Below are positions 8,266 to 17,090 of a stretch of 42,257 nucleotides of DNA, in pieces; the stretch's first letter is position 1; each line of letters begins with the position of its first letter. Source of the stretch: Scatosoma sp045124465 (GTDB taxonomy: Bacteria > Bacillota > Clostridia > Christensenellales > Borkfalkiaceae). Below the pieces are notes generated by a model. The model searched no databases, was not told the DNA's origin, and saw only the letters and a list, made by a program, of their open reading frames with translations. The position numbers and the translations under genes were made by a program. The stretch lies in contig JBGVLV010000039.1 of NCBI GenBank assembly GCA_045124465.1, positions 1 through 42,257 of the forward strand, in the 5' to 3' direction.

Positions 8266-9282
8266 GTGACAAAATATATCCTCAAAAGAATTGCATATAT
8301 GTTGGCGGTGTTGGCGTTGTTGTCTTTCGTCATCTTCCTCGTCTATAATCTTCTGCCTGTCGATAAGGCGGCGGATATGGCTATGCAGGAGATCGCGAAC
8401 AACAAAAACCTCGTCTACGCCGAACGGTATCTGTACTGGCAACGTCGGTACGGGCTGGACGGCGGACTGTTCTTGCGCTACCTGCGCTGGGTGGGGTTCG
8501 CGCCCTTTTACGACGGTTCGTATAACGGACTGTTGCAGGGGAATTTCGGAACTTCCGTCGTCTACGGCAAGCCCGTGATAGAGGTCGTCAAAGAACCTTT
8601 GCTCAACACGGTGTTTTTAAACTTGCTCGCCTGCGTGCTTGCGCTCGCGATCACCTTGCCGCTCGGCGTGTTCTGCGCGACGAAACGGGGTAGTAAACGC
8701 GATCTCGCCGTGCAGGTCGGCACGATCGTGGGGTACAGTATGCCCGCGTTCATCATCGCGATCCTGTTCATTTGGCTGTTTGCGATCAAACTCGATATTT
8801 TCCCCGTGTCGGGTATGTCGTCGGTGGGGAAGGACTATACGGGCTTTCGCGCGTTTTTGGACAAGCTGTACCATTTCGCTCTGCCCCTTATCGTAATGAC
8901 CTTCTGTTCGCTCGGCGGTATGACCCGATACGTGCGCGCCTCGATGACCGAGGCTTTGAGTCTCGACTGTATCCGCACGGCGCGGGCGAAGGGCTTGAAA
9001 GAACGGCAGGTCGTGCGTTCGCACGCGTTCCGTAACGCGCTTATCCCCATCGTGTCCCTTATCGTCGGTTGGCTCGTCGGGATATTTTCGGGGTCGATCA
9101 TGATCGAAAATATTTTCGGGATCAACGGGATCGGCAAGGTCTATTTCGAGGCGCTCACCGCAAACGACAACGAGATCGCGCTCGCAATGCAGATGTTCTA
9201 TATCCTACTCGCGCTCGTCGGAAATTTATTGATAGATATTATTTACGGGTTAGTTGACCCGCGTATCCGCATAGATAATTGA
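8266..9282 (+). CDS. oppB: Oligopeptide ABC transporter permease, OppB/DppB
   Basis: A 338-residue permease with six predicted membrane segments and a BPD_transp_1 domain. The coupling (EAA) loop reads EALSLDCIRTARAKGL about 80-90 residues before the C-terminus and contacts the ATPases. The start is GTG at 8266, preceded by an AGAGGA stretch; the next Met in frame would remove the first membrane helix. The C-terminus, DPRIRIDN, is a natural OppB end, so the repeat that begins at its stop codon has not truncated it. It is the second gene of the operon, 235 bases after oppA, with a repeat between them. Confidence 0.93.
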   Translation: MTKYILKRIAYMLAVLALLSFVIFLVYNLLPVDKAADMAMQEIANNKNLVYAERYLYWQRRYGLDGGLFLRYLRWVGFAPFYDGSYNGLLQGNFGTSVVYGKPVIEVVKEPLLNTVFLNLLACVLALAITLPLGVFCATKRGSKRDLAVQVGTIVGYSMPAFIIAILFIWLFAIKLDIFPVSGMSSVGKDYTGFRAFLDKLYHFALPLIVMTFCSLGGMTRYVRASMTEALSLDCIRTARAKGLKERQVVRSHAFRNALIPIVSLIVGWLVGIFSGSIMIENIFGINGIGKVYFEALTANDNEIALAMQMFYILLALVGNLLIDIIYGLVDPRIRIDN

Positions 9283-9402
9283 AAGGCTTATATACATCGT
9301 AATACATCGTCGAACTTGCGTTTTCCCTCGGTCACGTACGCATAAGTACGCTCCCGTCGGGAAATCCGCGTTCTTCTCGTCTTACTCGTATCTAAGCCTT
9401 TC
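9281..9402 (+). repeat. Structured repeat family, copy 2 (122 bp)
   Basis: It starts inside the oppB stop codon TGA. Ends are GAAAGGCTTATATAC and GTATCTAAGCCTTTC. The middle arms are TTTCCC/GGGAAA and the central hairpin is CGTAC/GTACG, all changed in a paired way relative to copies 1 and 3. It fills most of the oppB-oppC gap. Confidence 0.85.
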
Positions 9403-9437
9403 AACGAGAGAAATTTTGATAAATAGGAGGGCGCATT

Positions 9438-11360
9438 ATGCAACGCGATAACTTCATAAAACGCGCATACAGGCATACCGTGTCCGCGTTGAAACGGGCG
9501 TGGGCGTGGCTGTGGCGCGCCGTGACGGGGCGCGGAAAACTGCCCGCAAACGGCGCGGAGATAGAAAGTCCGTCGCGGCTGCTTAGGGAGGCGTTCTTTC
9601 GGAAAAAGACGGCGGCGGGCGCGCTCGCGTTGCTCATCGGGCTGTTTTTGTTCGTGTTCGTCGCGCCCGCGTTTATGCCGATGGACGTCAACTACACCGA
9701 CCCTTTGCAACAGAACGTCGCGCCCGTGTATTCGCTCCGTAAAGTGCCGAAAAAGCTGAAAAACTCGGTCGCGGAGATAGACGGATTTGCGGGGTTCACG
9801 GTCGGCGTGTCCGAAAGCGGCGAGGCGTTCGTTTGGGGGAACAGCAAGGACAGACTGCAAAAGACCGATTTAAAGGATATTCCCCAAAAGGTGAAAACGG
9901 ACGGCGCGGCGTTCGCGGCGGCGGGGAAAGACCATATCCTTGTCTTGACGAAAACGGGCGAACTCGTCGGTTGGGGGGATAAGAGTTGCGGGCAGTACGG
10001 GTTCGAAGAAATTCTCAACGCCCTGCCCACGCCGAGCGAGTTGGCGGCGGGGATAGACCCCGAAACGGTCTCTCGGCTCGTCTGCGGGTATCAGACCTCC
10101 GCGCTCGTGACAAAGGAGGGAAAGGCGTACGTTTGGGGGAACGAGAACGCGGCGAAAAACCTGTCCAAGCTCAACGGCGCGGAGAACGTGCGAAAGCTCG
10201 TTTTCACCAACTCCGCGGCGGTCGCGATCACGTATGCGGGAGAAGTAACGACGGGCGGCGAGGAGATATTCACTTCGGCGGTCAGCTCCAAAACGGGCGC
10301 GCAAAGCTCCTTGACGGACTATCTCGCGGACAAAAAGGCGGTAGAGATCGCCGCGACGAATAAGTGCGTGGCGCTCCTGTTGGAGGACGGCGAACTCGTC
10401 GTGTCGGGCGTGTTCGAAAACGGCGAAGAAAACTTGCCCGCCCTGAAAGAGGGGGAATATTTCGTGAGCCTCGACGGCGGTACGCGGCATTTCGCGGGCG
10501 TGACCAACCTCGGCAACGCGTACGCGTGGGGGCATAACGCGTACGGGCAATGCGACCTCAAAAAGAACGGCGACGCCGCGCGGGTATACGCGGGCGCGTT
10601 GCAAACGTACGTGGTGGACAAGGACGGGAAATTGCTCCAAAGCGCGGGACTGAAAGGGTATCTTATGGGTACGGACGGACGGGGCAGGGACGTGTTCACG
10701 CGTATCGTGCACGGCGGAAAGATGACGATGACCATCGGTGCGGTGGCGGTGCTCGTATCCTCGGCGATCGCCGTCGTCGTGGGCTGTATTTCGGGGTATT
10801 TCGGCGGCGCGGTCGATACCGTTTTAATGCGCGTGACCGAAATTTTCTCCTCTATACCGTTTTTGCCGTTCGCGATGCTGTTGTCGCAGATCATCAAGAA
10901 CTACAATATTTCCGAAACGATGCGGATCTTTATCATAATGCTCATTCTCGGCGCGCTGTCGTGGACGGGGCTTGCGCGTATGATACGCGGTCAGGTGCTT
11001 GCCGAGCGGGAAAAGGAGTTCGTCACGGCGGCGCGGGCGATGGGCGTAAGGGAAAGCAAGATCGCGTTCAAACACGTTCTGCCCAACGTCGTTTCCGTCA
11101 TTCTCGTGAGTATGACCCTCGATTTTGCGGGCTGTCTTTTGACCGAATCTTCCCTTTCCTATCTCGGATTCGGCGTGCAACAGCCCCAGCCCACGTGGGG
11201 GAATATGCTGACGGGTTGTAACAACAGCACGGTCATACAAAACTACTGGTGGCAATGGCTGTTCCCGTCCTTGTTCTTGTCGCTCGCGACCGTTTGTATA
11301 AACGTGGTCGGCGACGCGCTGCGGGACGCACTCGACCCCAAGAGCCGCAAGGAAAAATGA
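9438..11360 (+). CDS. oppC: OppC/DppC permease with an RCC1-like propeller inserted in the extracytoplasmic loop
   Basis: A 640-residue protein, roughly twice the usual OppC length. Residues 50-90 hold the N-terminal OppC segment with TM1 (about 58-78). Residues about 110-405 are not permease: they hold seven degenerate RCC1-type repeats, each of the form V..I..G....AV...G....WG. Clear copies include GEAFVWGN (128-135), GELVGWGD (174-181), GKAYVWGN (228-235) and GNAYAWGHNAYGQ (359-371). The normal permease resumes at GTDGRGRDVFTRIVHG (411-426), with five more membrane segments and the EAA loop EFVTAARAMG (527-536). The insert is between TM1 and the GTD motif, hence outside the membrane. Seven repeats would suit one closed propeller. 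AGGAGG precedes ATG 9438. Function as peptide capture or OppA docking is inference. Confidence 0.93.
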   Translation: MQRDNFIKRAYRHTVSALKRAWAWLWRAVTGRGKLPANGAEIESPSRLLREAFFRKKTAAGALALLIGLFLFVFVAPAFMPMDVNYTDPLQQNVAPVYSLRKVPKKLKNSVAEIDGFAGFTVGVSESGEAFVWGNSKDRLQKTDLKDIPQKVKTDGAAFAAAGKDHILVLTKTGELVGWGDKSCGQYGFEEILNALPTPSELAAGIDPETVSRLVCGYQTSALVTKEGKAYVWGNENAAKNLSKLNGAENVRKLVFTNSAAVAITYAGEVTTGGEEIFTSAVSSKTGAQSSLTDYLADKKAVEIAATNKCVALLLEDGELVVSGVFENGEENLPALKEGEYFVSLDGGTRHFAGVTNLGNAYAWGHNAYGQCDLKKNGDAARVYAGALQTYVVDKDGKLLQSAGLKGYLMGTDGRGRDVFTRIVHGGKMTMTIGAVAVLVSSAIAVVVGCISGYFGGAVDTVLMRVTEIFSSIPFLPFAMLLSQIIKNYNISETMRIFIIMLILGALSWTGLARMIRGQVLAEREKEFVTAARAMGVRESKIAFKHVLPNVVSVILVSMTLDFAGCLLTESSLSYLGFGVQQPQPTWGNMLTGCNNSTVIQNYWWQWLFPSLFLSLATVCINVVGDALRDALDPKSRKEK

Positions 11361-11373
11361 AAAAGGAGAAAAT

Positions 11374-12405
11374 ATGTCGTTGCTCGAAGTAAAAGATCTT
11401 TGCGTGGAGTTCCGAACGCGAAAGGGCGTGGCGCGTGCGGTGAACGGCGTGTCGTTCAGCCTCGAACGCGGCAAAACGCTCTGCGTGGTCGGGGAATCGG
11501 GTTCGGGCAAGAGCGTGGCGGCGATGAGCGTTTTACGGCTCTTGGACGAGAACGGGTATATCGCGGGCGGGGAGATACTCTTGGACGAGAACGGGAACAA
11601 GACCGACCTCGCGCGCCTGCCCAAGGAAAAAATGTACGGCATACGCGGGAACAGGATCTCCGTTGTCTTTCAGGAACCGATGACGGCGCTCAATCCCGTG
11701 TTCACTATCGGCCGTCAGCTCTCCGAACCGTTTGTCATTCACCGCAAACTGTCTAAAAAACAGGCGTTTGCGGAGGGAGTGAAAATGCTCGAACAGGTGC
11801 GGATCCCCAACCCCGAACGGGTGATGAAAGGGTACGCGCACCAGCTTTCGGGGGGTATGCGCCAACGCGTGATGATCGCGATGGCGCTCGCTTGCCGACC
11901 CGAAATACTCATCGCCGACGAGCCGACGACCGCGCTCGACGTCACCATTCAGGCGCAGATCTTGCGGCTCATGCGCGAGTTGCAAAGAAAGAACGGCGCG
12001 GCGATACTGTTCATCACGCACGATCTCGGCGTGGTCAACGAGATGGCGGACGACGTGGCGGTGATGTATTGCGGTCAGATCGCGGAATACGCGAAACGGG
12101 AGGATATTTTCGGCGAGAACGGGTATTCCCACCCGTACACGGAAGGTCTGCTCGCCTCTATCCCCACCCAAAGCGCCAAGGGCAAAAAGCTCGAATGTAT
12201 CTTCGGGAACGTGCCTTCGCCTTTGGAACTGCCCAAGGGCTGTAAATTCTCGACGAGGTGTAAATATTGTACGGAAAAATGTATCGCGGAAGAACCGCCG
12301 CTGTTCGAAACGAAAGCGGGTAGGAAGATACGCTGTTTTTATCCCGAAAAGGAGGAGCGAAAGAGTGCCAGCCACCAAAAACTTGTTGTCCGTCGTTCGA
12401 CTTAA
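11374..12405 (+). CDS. oppD: Oligopeptide ABC transporter ATPase, OppD/DppD
   Basis: A 343-residue ATPase: Walker A GESGSGKS (40-47), Q-loop Q100, signature LSGGMRQR (158-165), Walker B ILIADEP (178-184), switch His216. The C-terminal oligopeptide-transporter extension carries Cys290, 296, 299, 303 and 321, resembling the Cys cluster reported to hold an Fe-S centre in some Opp/Dpp ATPases; that is not shown here. AAGGAG lies just before ATG 11374. It overlaps oppF by 41 bases. With OppF it powers transport through OppBC. Confidence 0.95.
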   Translation: MSLLEVKDLCVEFRTRKGVARAVNGVSFSLERGKTLCVVGESGSGKSVAAMSVLRLLDENGYIAGGEILLDENGNKTDLARLPKEKMYGIRGNRISVVFQEPMTALNPVFTIGRQLSEPFVIHRKLSKKQAFAEGVKMLEQVRIPNPERVMKGYAHQLSGGMRQRVMIAMALACRPEILIADEPTTALDVTIQAQILRLMRELQRKNGAAILFITHDLGVVNEMADDVAVMYCGQIAEYAKREDIFGENGYSHPYTEGLLASIPTQSAKGKKLECIFGNVPSPLELPKGCKFSTRCKYCTEKCIAEEPPLFETKAGRKIRCFYPEKEERKSASHQKLVVRRST

Positions 12406-13735
12406 AAAGTATTTCCCGCTCAAAAAAACGAGCCTGTTTTCCCGTAAAAGACAATATCTCCGCGCCAACGAAAGTATCTCCCTCGACATTCGCGAGGGGG
12501 AAACGTTCGCTTTGGTCGGCGAGAGCGGTTGCGGTAAATCCACGTTCGGCAGAACGCTTTTGGGACTGTACCGCCCGACGTCCGGCTCGGCGGTGTATTA
12601 CGGTCGGAATATCTTCTCTCTTGCGCCCCGTTACGCGTTCCGTATCCTCAAAAATGCCGAAAAGTACCGTACCGTGTACGAGAACAACGCCGAAAACGAC
12701 GTTGAAAACGGCGGAGAATTTTACACGGCGAGAAAGCTCCTCGGCGGGTTTTTGACGTTGGGAAAAGAGGATTGCAAACGCGGCGCGCGGCTCTTGGAAG
12801 AGAAGTTCCGCGCGGCGAAAAACGAGAGCGAAAGGGAAAAAGCGGAAAAACGGCTCGAAGAATTCAAGGCGAAGTTTTCGGGAAATAAAGCGTTCGCCGC
12901 CGCGGAGGGGTATCTGGACGAGGGGGTAGACCTTGCGAGGTTGACGAGGGAGGAATGGCGGGGTTTGCGGAAGGACTTGCAGATCGTCTTTCAAGATCCC
13001 TATTCCTCTCTCGACCCGCGTATGACGGTGGGGCAGATCATAGAAGAAGGGGTCGCCACCCATAAGTATTATAAGCGCGGTACGCCGCAAATGCGGGAAT
13101 ACGTGCTCGGCGTGATGAAAAACTGCGGGTTGCAAGAATATATGCTCCACCGCTATCCCCACCAGTTTTCGGGCGGTCAGCGCCAAAGGGTATGTATCGC
13201 CCGCGCGCTCGCCGTCAAACCGCGGTTCGTCGTGTGCGACGAGTGCGTGTCCGCGCTCGACGCGTCTATTCAGTCGCAGATACTCAATCTTCTCTCCGAA
13301 CTCAAAGAACGGGAAAAGCTCACCTATCTTTTCATCTCGCACGACCTGTCGGTGGTGCGGCACGTATCCGACCGTATCGCCGTGATGTATCTTGGGGACA
13401 TCGTAGAAACGGGGAACGCGGAGGAGGTGTTCGAAAGTCCCCGCCACCCGTACACGATCGCGCTGATAAGCGCCGCGCCGACGATCGAGGCGGGCGGGGA
13501 AAAGCGGGAGAAGATACTGCTTTCGGGAAATATGCCCAGTCCCGTTTCCCCGCCCTCGGGCTGTAAGTTCCACACCCGTTGTTTTATGGCTTGCGAACGC
13601 TGTCAACGCATACCTCCCCCCGTCGTCGAGGTGGAAAAGGGGCATTTCGTCGCCTGTCATTTCGCGGAGAAAACGACGGCGGAAAAACGGGAAATCGCGA
13701 AAGATCCGCACCCGATTTCCGAAAAAACGTTATAA
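12365..13735 (+). CDS. oppF: Oligopeptide ABC transporter ATPase, OppF/DppF, with an internal insertion
   Basis: A 456-residue ATPase: Walker A GESGCGKST (52-60), Q210, signature FSGGQRQR (268-275), Walker B CDE (291-293), switch His326. Family members are usually about 320-340 residues. The excess is an insert at about 84-187, between the strand after Walker A and the Q-loop, with a Lys/Glu-rich helical stretch (about 138-172) likely to form a coiled coil. Cys400, 406, 410, 413 and 431 repeat the C-terminal Cys cluster of OppD. The start is GTG 12365, with AAGGAGGA 8 bases upstream, inside oppD. It ends the opp operon proper. Confidence 0.93.
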   Translation: MPATKNLLSVVRLKKYFPLKKTSLFSRKRQYLRANESISLDIREGETFALVGESGCGKSTFGRTLLGLYRPTSGSAVYYGRNIFSLAPRYAFRILKNAEKYRTVYENNAENDVENGGEFYTARKLLGGFLTLGKEDCKRGARLLEEKFRAAKNESEREKAEKRLEEFKAKFSGNKAFAAAEGYLDEGVDLARLTREEWRGLRKDLQIVFQDPYSSLDPRMTVGQIIEEGVATHKYYKRGTPQMREYVLGVMKNCGLQEYMLHRYPHQFSGGQRQRVCIARALAVKPRFVVCDECVSALDASIQSQILNLLSELKEREKLTYLFISHDLSVVRHVSDRIAVMYLGDIVETGNAEEVFESPRHPYTIALISAAPTIEAGGEKREKILLSGNMPSPVSPPSGCKFHTRCFMACERCQRIPPPVVEVEKGHFVACHFAEKTTAEKREIAKDPHPISEKTL

Positions 13736-13797
13736 GGTGGAAAAATGCGGTTATATATAAATACGGAAAACGATAAAACTACGAAAGAGGATAGGAT

Positions 13798-14550
13798 ATG
13801 GAGAATTTTCTCGTGCTGACCTTCCTGTTCGCCGTCGGCTCGGCGGGCGGTTGGGTCGCGGAACTTCTGTTCCGCCGTATCGTGCATAAAAAATGGGTGA
13901 ACCCCGGATTCTTGCAGGGGCCGTATCTGCCCATCTACGGGTTCGGCGTGGTGGCGCTGTTTCTCATCGCCGAGATCCCTTTGCCCGTGCAGAGCGTTTG
14001 GCTGAAATACTTTTTACAAATATTGCTCGTGTGCGTGTGCATGACGGGGATAGAATACGTCGGCGGGCTTGTGTTCATCAAAGGAATGGGGCTGAAACTT
14101 TGGGACTATTCCGACCGAAAAGGCAATATCCAAGGCATTATCTGCCCGCTGTTCTCGCTCATCTGGACGGCGGTCGGCGCGGTGTACGTGCTGTTTTGCC
14201 ATTCGTGGGTGGGATCGATGGTGCGCTGGTTCACGGGCAATTTGTACTATTCTTTCTTCGTGGGACTGTTCTTCGGCGTGTTTATCGCCGACCTTATCGC
14301 CGCGTTCAAGATCTCGGACAAGATCCGCAAGATCGCCAAGGAACAGAAGATCGTCGTCAAGTACGAGGAACTCAAACTCAAAGTAAAGAACTATTTCGCC
14401 GCGGAAAAATTGCGTTACCACTTTCTGCACCCCCTGCGCGCCTCGTCGGACGTCCTGAAACGACTGGTCGGCAAAAACGCCGACGAGCCGAAAACGGACG
14501 AGAAACGGGAGGAGGATAGTTCGGAAGAACAAAACGAACGGAACGAATAA
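13798..14550 (+). CDS. CmpB-family putative ABC transporter membrane protein (PF06541 type)
   Basis: A 250-residue membrane protein with about five hydrophobic segments in the first 170 residues. The GGWVAELLFRRI and GFLQGPYLPIYGFG segments are characteristic of the ABC_trans_CmpB family, whose function is poorly known. Residues about 175-250 form a charged cytoplasmic tail ending in an acidic stretch. An AGGATAGG stretch precedes ATG 13798. It lies 62 bases after oppF and may be co-transcribed; no terminator is seen in between. A GC hairpin follows. Confidence 0.8.
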   Translation: MENFLVLTFLFAVGSAGGWVAELLFRRIVHKKWVNPGFLQGPYLPIYGFGVVALFLIAEIPLPVQSVWLKYFLQILLVCVCMTGIEYVGGLVFIKGMGLKLWDYSDRKGNIQGIICPLFSLIWTAVGAVYVLFCHSWVGSMVRWFTGNLYYSFFVGLFFGVFIADLIAAFKISDKIRKIAKEQKIVVKYEELKLKVKNYFAAEKLRYHFLHPLRASSDVLKRLVGKNADEPKTDEKREEDSSEEQNERNE

Positions 14551-14558
14551 CGGCTTTA

Positions 14559-14584
14559 CCGCCCGCGCATATACGCGCGGGCGG
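14559..14584 (+). terminator. GC-rich hairpin, probable terminator with weak T tract
   Basis: A perfect 10-bp stem (14559-14568 with 14575-14584) and 6-base loop lie 8 bases after the CmpB-like stop. Only scattered T residues follow, so termination may be partial. Confidence 0.6.
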
Positions 14585-14636
14585 CGTTGCGTTTGTGTAA
14601 AAATCATAAAAAAACGCAAATTGCTTTTCTTTCGTG

Positions 14637-14666
14637 TTGACAAACGCGGAACAAATGTATTATAAT
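14637..14666 (+). promoter_or_regulatory. Promoter of the CNNM/CorC gene
   Basis: A consensus TTGACA (14637-14642) and TATAAT (14661-14666) with 18-base spacing. Transcription would start near 14673, which rules out upstream start codons. Confidence 0.85.
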
Positions 14667-14729
14667 ATTGTGAGTAAGATACAAAGCTTACGTAAATTTT
14701 CTTTTTTCGGAGGATATTCAATAACCGTT

Positions 14730-16010
14730 ATGGATCACCTACCCCTAACCGTCGCGATCATCGTACTGGTACTTCTTTCCGGGTTCTTCTCGGGCACGGA
14801 AACGGCGTTTTCCTGCGCGAATAAGATCAAGCTGAAAACGCTGGTCACGCAAGGCAAAAAACACGCGAAAGCGGTGTATTCTTTTGCGGACGAAAAATAC
14901 GACAAACTCGTTACGGCGGTACTCGTCGGCAACAACGTCGTAAATCTTACGGCGTCTGCGCTCGGCACTATTCTGTTCACGGATATACTGGTGAACCGCC
15001 CCGATCTGGCGGCTACCGTTTCCACCGCGGTACTCACCGTCGTCGTACTGCTTTTCGGCGAGATAACGCCCAAATATCTGGCGAGCGTATATCCCGAAAA
15101 ATTCTGTTTCTTCTTCTATCCTTTGATGCAGCTTTTCTACTGGTTGCTTTTCCCGATCTGCAAAGTGTTCGACGGGTATAAAGGACTGTTCAGGAAAGTG
15201 TTCAAACTCAAAAAGGACGAAACGGTCACCGACGAGGAACTGATGTCGCTCGTGGACGAGGCGGAGGAGGACGGAACGCTCAAAGAGGACGAATCCGAAC
15301 TCGTGCGTTCCGCACTCGAATTCGACGATTTAAAGGTCGAGGATATATTGGTTCCCCGCGTGGAAGTACACGCCGTCGCGGAGGATTCCACGATGGAAGA
15401 GGTGTGCGAGGCGTTCCGGAAAACGGGGTATTCCCGTCTGCCCGTCTATCGCGAAACGATAGACAACGTGATCGGGCTTATCCACGAACGCGATTTCTTC
15501 CTCGGCTACGTGAACGGGGAAAAACAGATCTCCCATCTCGTGCAGGACATCGTGTTCACGACGGAATATACGCGTATCTCCGCGCTGCTCCGTCAGCTCC
15601 AAAAACGTAAGATCCACATGGCGGCGGTGTCCGACGAATACGGCGGTTTGGTCGGTATCGTCACGCTCGAAGACATTCTCGAAGAGCTTGTCGGCGAGAT
15701 TTGGGACGAACACGACGAAGAGGAGGTCCGCTACGGCAAGATCGGCGAGGACGAGTACTGGGTGGACGGCAAATGTTCGCTCGACGAGTTCTTCGCGCTC
15801 TACGATATGGAGGACGAGGAAGAGGACTGCGAGTCCAACACCGTCGGCGGCTGGGTGACGGAGAAATACGGCGGTATTCCGCCCGTAGGCGAAACGGTGC
15901 GTTGTAAAAACGTCGAAATAAAGATCGTCAAGGCGACGGAGCAAAAAGTGCTCAAAGTCCGCTCCAAGCGCGTGGAAGAAACGCAGGCGGACGACGAAGA
16001 AAAAGATTGA
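14730..16010 (+). CDS. CNNM/CorC (hemolysin C)-family CBS-domain cation transporter
   Basis: A 426-residue protein: an N-terminal CNNM transmembrane domain (about 1-165) with the GFFSGTETAFS and GEITPK motifs, an acidic linker, two CBS domains (about 205-330, including GYSRLPVYRE and AVSDEYGGLVGIVTLED) and a C-terminal CorC_HlyC domain. Relatives such as MpfA and mammalian CNNMs act in Mg2+ export or Mg2+ resistance, so a role in Mg2+ or Co2+ balance is likely. Start ATG 14730 was chosen because an in-frame ATG at 14634 lies before the promoter; GGAGG at 14709-14713 is 16 bases away, longer than usual. The acidic C-terminus (DDEEKD) looks normal. Confidence 0.9.
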   Translation: MDHLPLTVAIIVLVLLSGFFSGTETAFSCANKIKLKTLVTQGKKHAKAVYSFADEKYDKLVTAVLVGNNVVNLTASALGTILFTDILVNRPDLAATVSTAVLTVVVLLFGEITPKYLASVYPEKFCFFFYPLMQLFYWLLFPICKVFDGYKGLFRKVFKLKKDETVTDEELMSLVDEAEEDGTLKEDESELVRSALEFDDLKVEDILVPRVEVHAVAEDSTMEEVCEAFRKTGYSRLPVYRETIDNVIGLIHERDFFLGYVNGEKQISHLVQDIVFTTEYTRISALLRQLQKRKIHMAAVSDEYGGLVGIVTLEDILEELVGEIWDEHDEEEVRYGKIGEDEYWVDGKCSLDEFFALYDMEDEEEDCESNTVGGWVTEKYGGIPPVGETVRCKNVEIKIVKATEQKVLKVRSKRVEETQADDEEKD

Positions 16011-16046
16011 AAAAGTAAAAAACAAATAAAAAGCGAGGTATAAAAA

Positions 16047-17060
16047 ATGGCAAAAATTTTGGTCACGGGCGGCGCGGGCTTTATCGGTTCGCATACGGTT
16101 TTGGAACTTCTCAACAAGAACTACGAAGTGGTCGTAGTGGATAATTTCAGCAATTCCAGTTTCGAGAGTATTCGCCGCGTGCAAAAGATCACGGGCAAGA
16201 CGGTGACTTTTTACGAAACGGATATTCGCGACAGAGCGGCGATGGAAAAGATCTTCGCGGAGCATAAATTCGACGCGGTCATTCACTTCGCGGCGTTCAA
16301 GGCGGTCGGCGAAAGTTGCAGAATGCCTTTGAAATATTACGAAAACAATATCAGCGGCACGGTGTCGCTGCTCCAAATCATGGAAAAATACAACGTCAAG
16401 AAGATCATCTTCTCTTCGAGCGCGACGGTGTACGGCGATCCCGAACGTCTGCCCCTCGACGAAAATTGCCGTCTTTCCACGACCAACCCCTACGGCAGCA
16501 CCAAGCTTATGATGGAAAACATTATGCAGGACGTGCAGAAAGCGGATAAGGAATGGAATATCATTCTTCTGCGTTACTTCAACCCCGTCGGCGCGCACGA
16601 AAGCGGGCTTATCGGCGAAGACCCCAAGGGTATCCCCAACAACCTTATGCCGTACGTGGCGCAGGTCGCGAGCGGGAAATTGCAATGCATCAACGTGTTC
16701 GGCAACGACTACGACACCCCCGACGGAACGGGCGTGCGCGATTATATCCACGTCGTGGACCTTGCTCTTGGGCATATCGCGGCGATCGAGCATTGCAATG
16801 AGGCGGGCGTACATATCTACAACCTCGGCACCGGTCACGGGTACAGCGTGTTGGATATGATCCACGCGTTTGAAAAAGCTTGCGGCAAGGAATTGCCCTA
16901 TAAAATTTGCGAACGCCGTCCCGGCGACGTGGCGGCTTGCTACGCTTGCCCCGACAAAGCGAAAAAGGAACTGCATTGGGAGGCGAAATTCGGTATCGAA
17001 GAAATGTGCGCCTCGCAATGGAAATGGCAGAGCGGCAATCCGAGAGGGTACGAGGCGTAA
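16047..17060 (+). CDS. galE: UDP-glucose 4-epimerase
   Basis: A 337-residue short-chain dehydrogenase fold enzyme. The NAD site is GGAGFIGSH (8-16). The catalytic pair is Y149 and K153 (NPYGSTK), with S124/S125 in FSSSATVYGDP. It interconverts UDP-glucose and UDP-galactose for cell-surface sugars or galactose use. GAGGT lies upstream of ATG 16047. It is 36 bases after the CorC-like gene and may share its transcript. No other Leloir gene is next to it. Confidence 0.96.
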   Translation: MAKILVTGGAGFIGSHTVLELLNKNYEVVVVDNFSNSSFESIRRVQKITGKTVTFYETDIRDRAAMEKIFAEHKFDAVIHFAAFKAVGESCRMPLKYYENNISGTVSLLQIMEKYNVKKIIFSSSATVYGDPERLPLDENCRLSTTNPYGSTKLMMENIMQDVQKADKEWNIILLRYFNPVGAHESGLIGEDPKGIPNNLMPYVAQVASGKLQCINVFGNDYDTPDGTGVRDYIHVVDLALGHIAAIEHCNEAGVHIYNLGTGHGYSVLDMIHAFEKACGKELPYKICERRPGDVAACYACPDKAKKELHWEAKFGIEEMCASQWKWQSGNPRGYEA

Positions 17061-17090
17061 GCGCGTGGGCGCGCGCCCCGCTGTCGGTAT

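Noticed and set aside
13745..13819. 24-codon ORF between oppF and the CmpB-like gene
   Set aside because: AAGGTGG precedes its ATG, but it overlaps the next gene start and has no recognisable features; it could be a coupling ORF at most.
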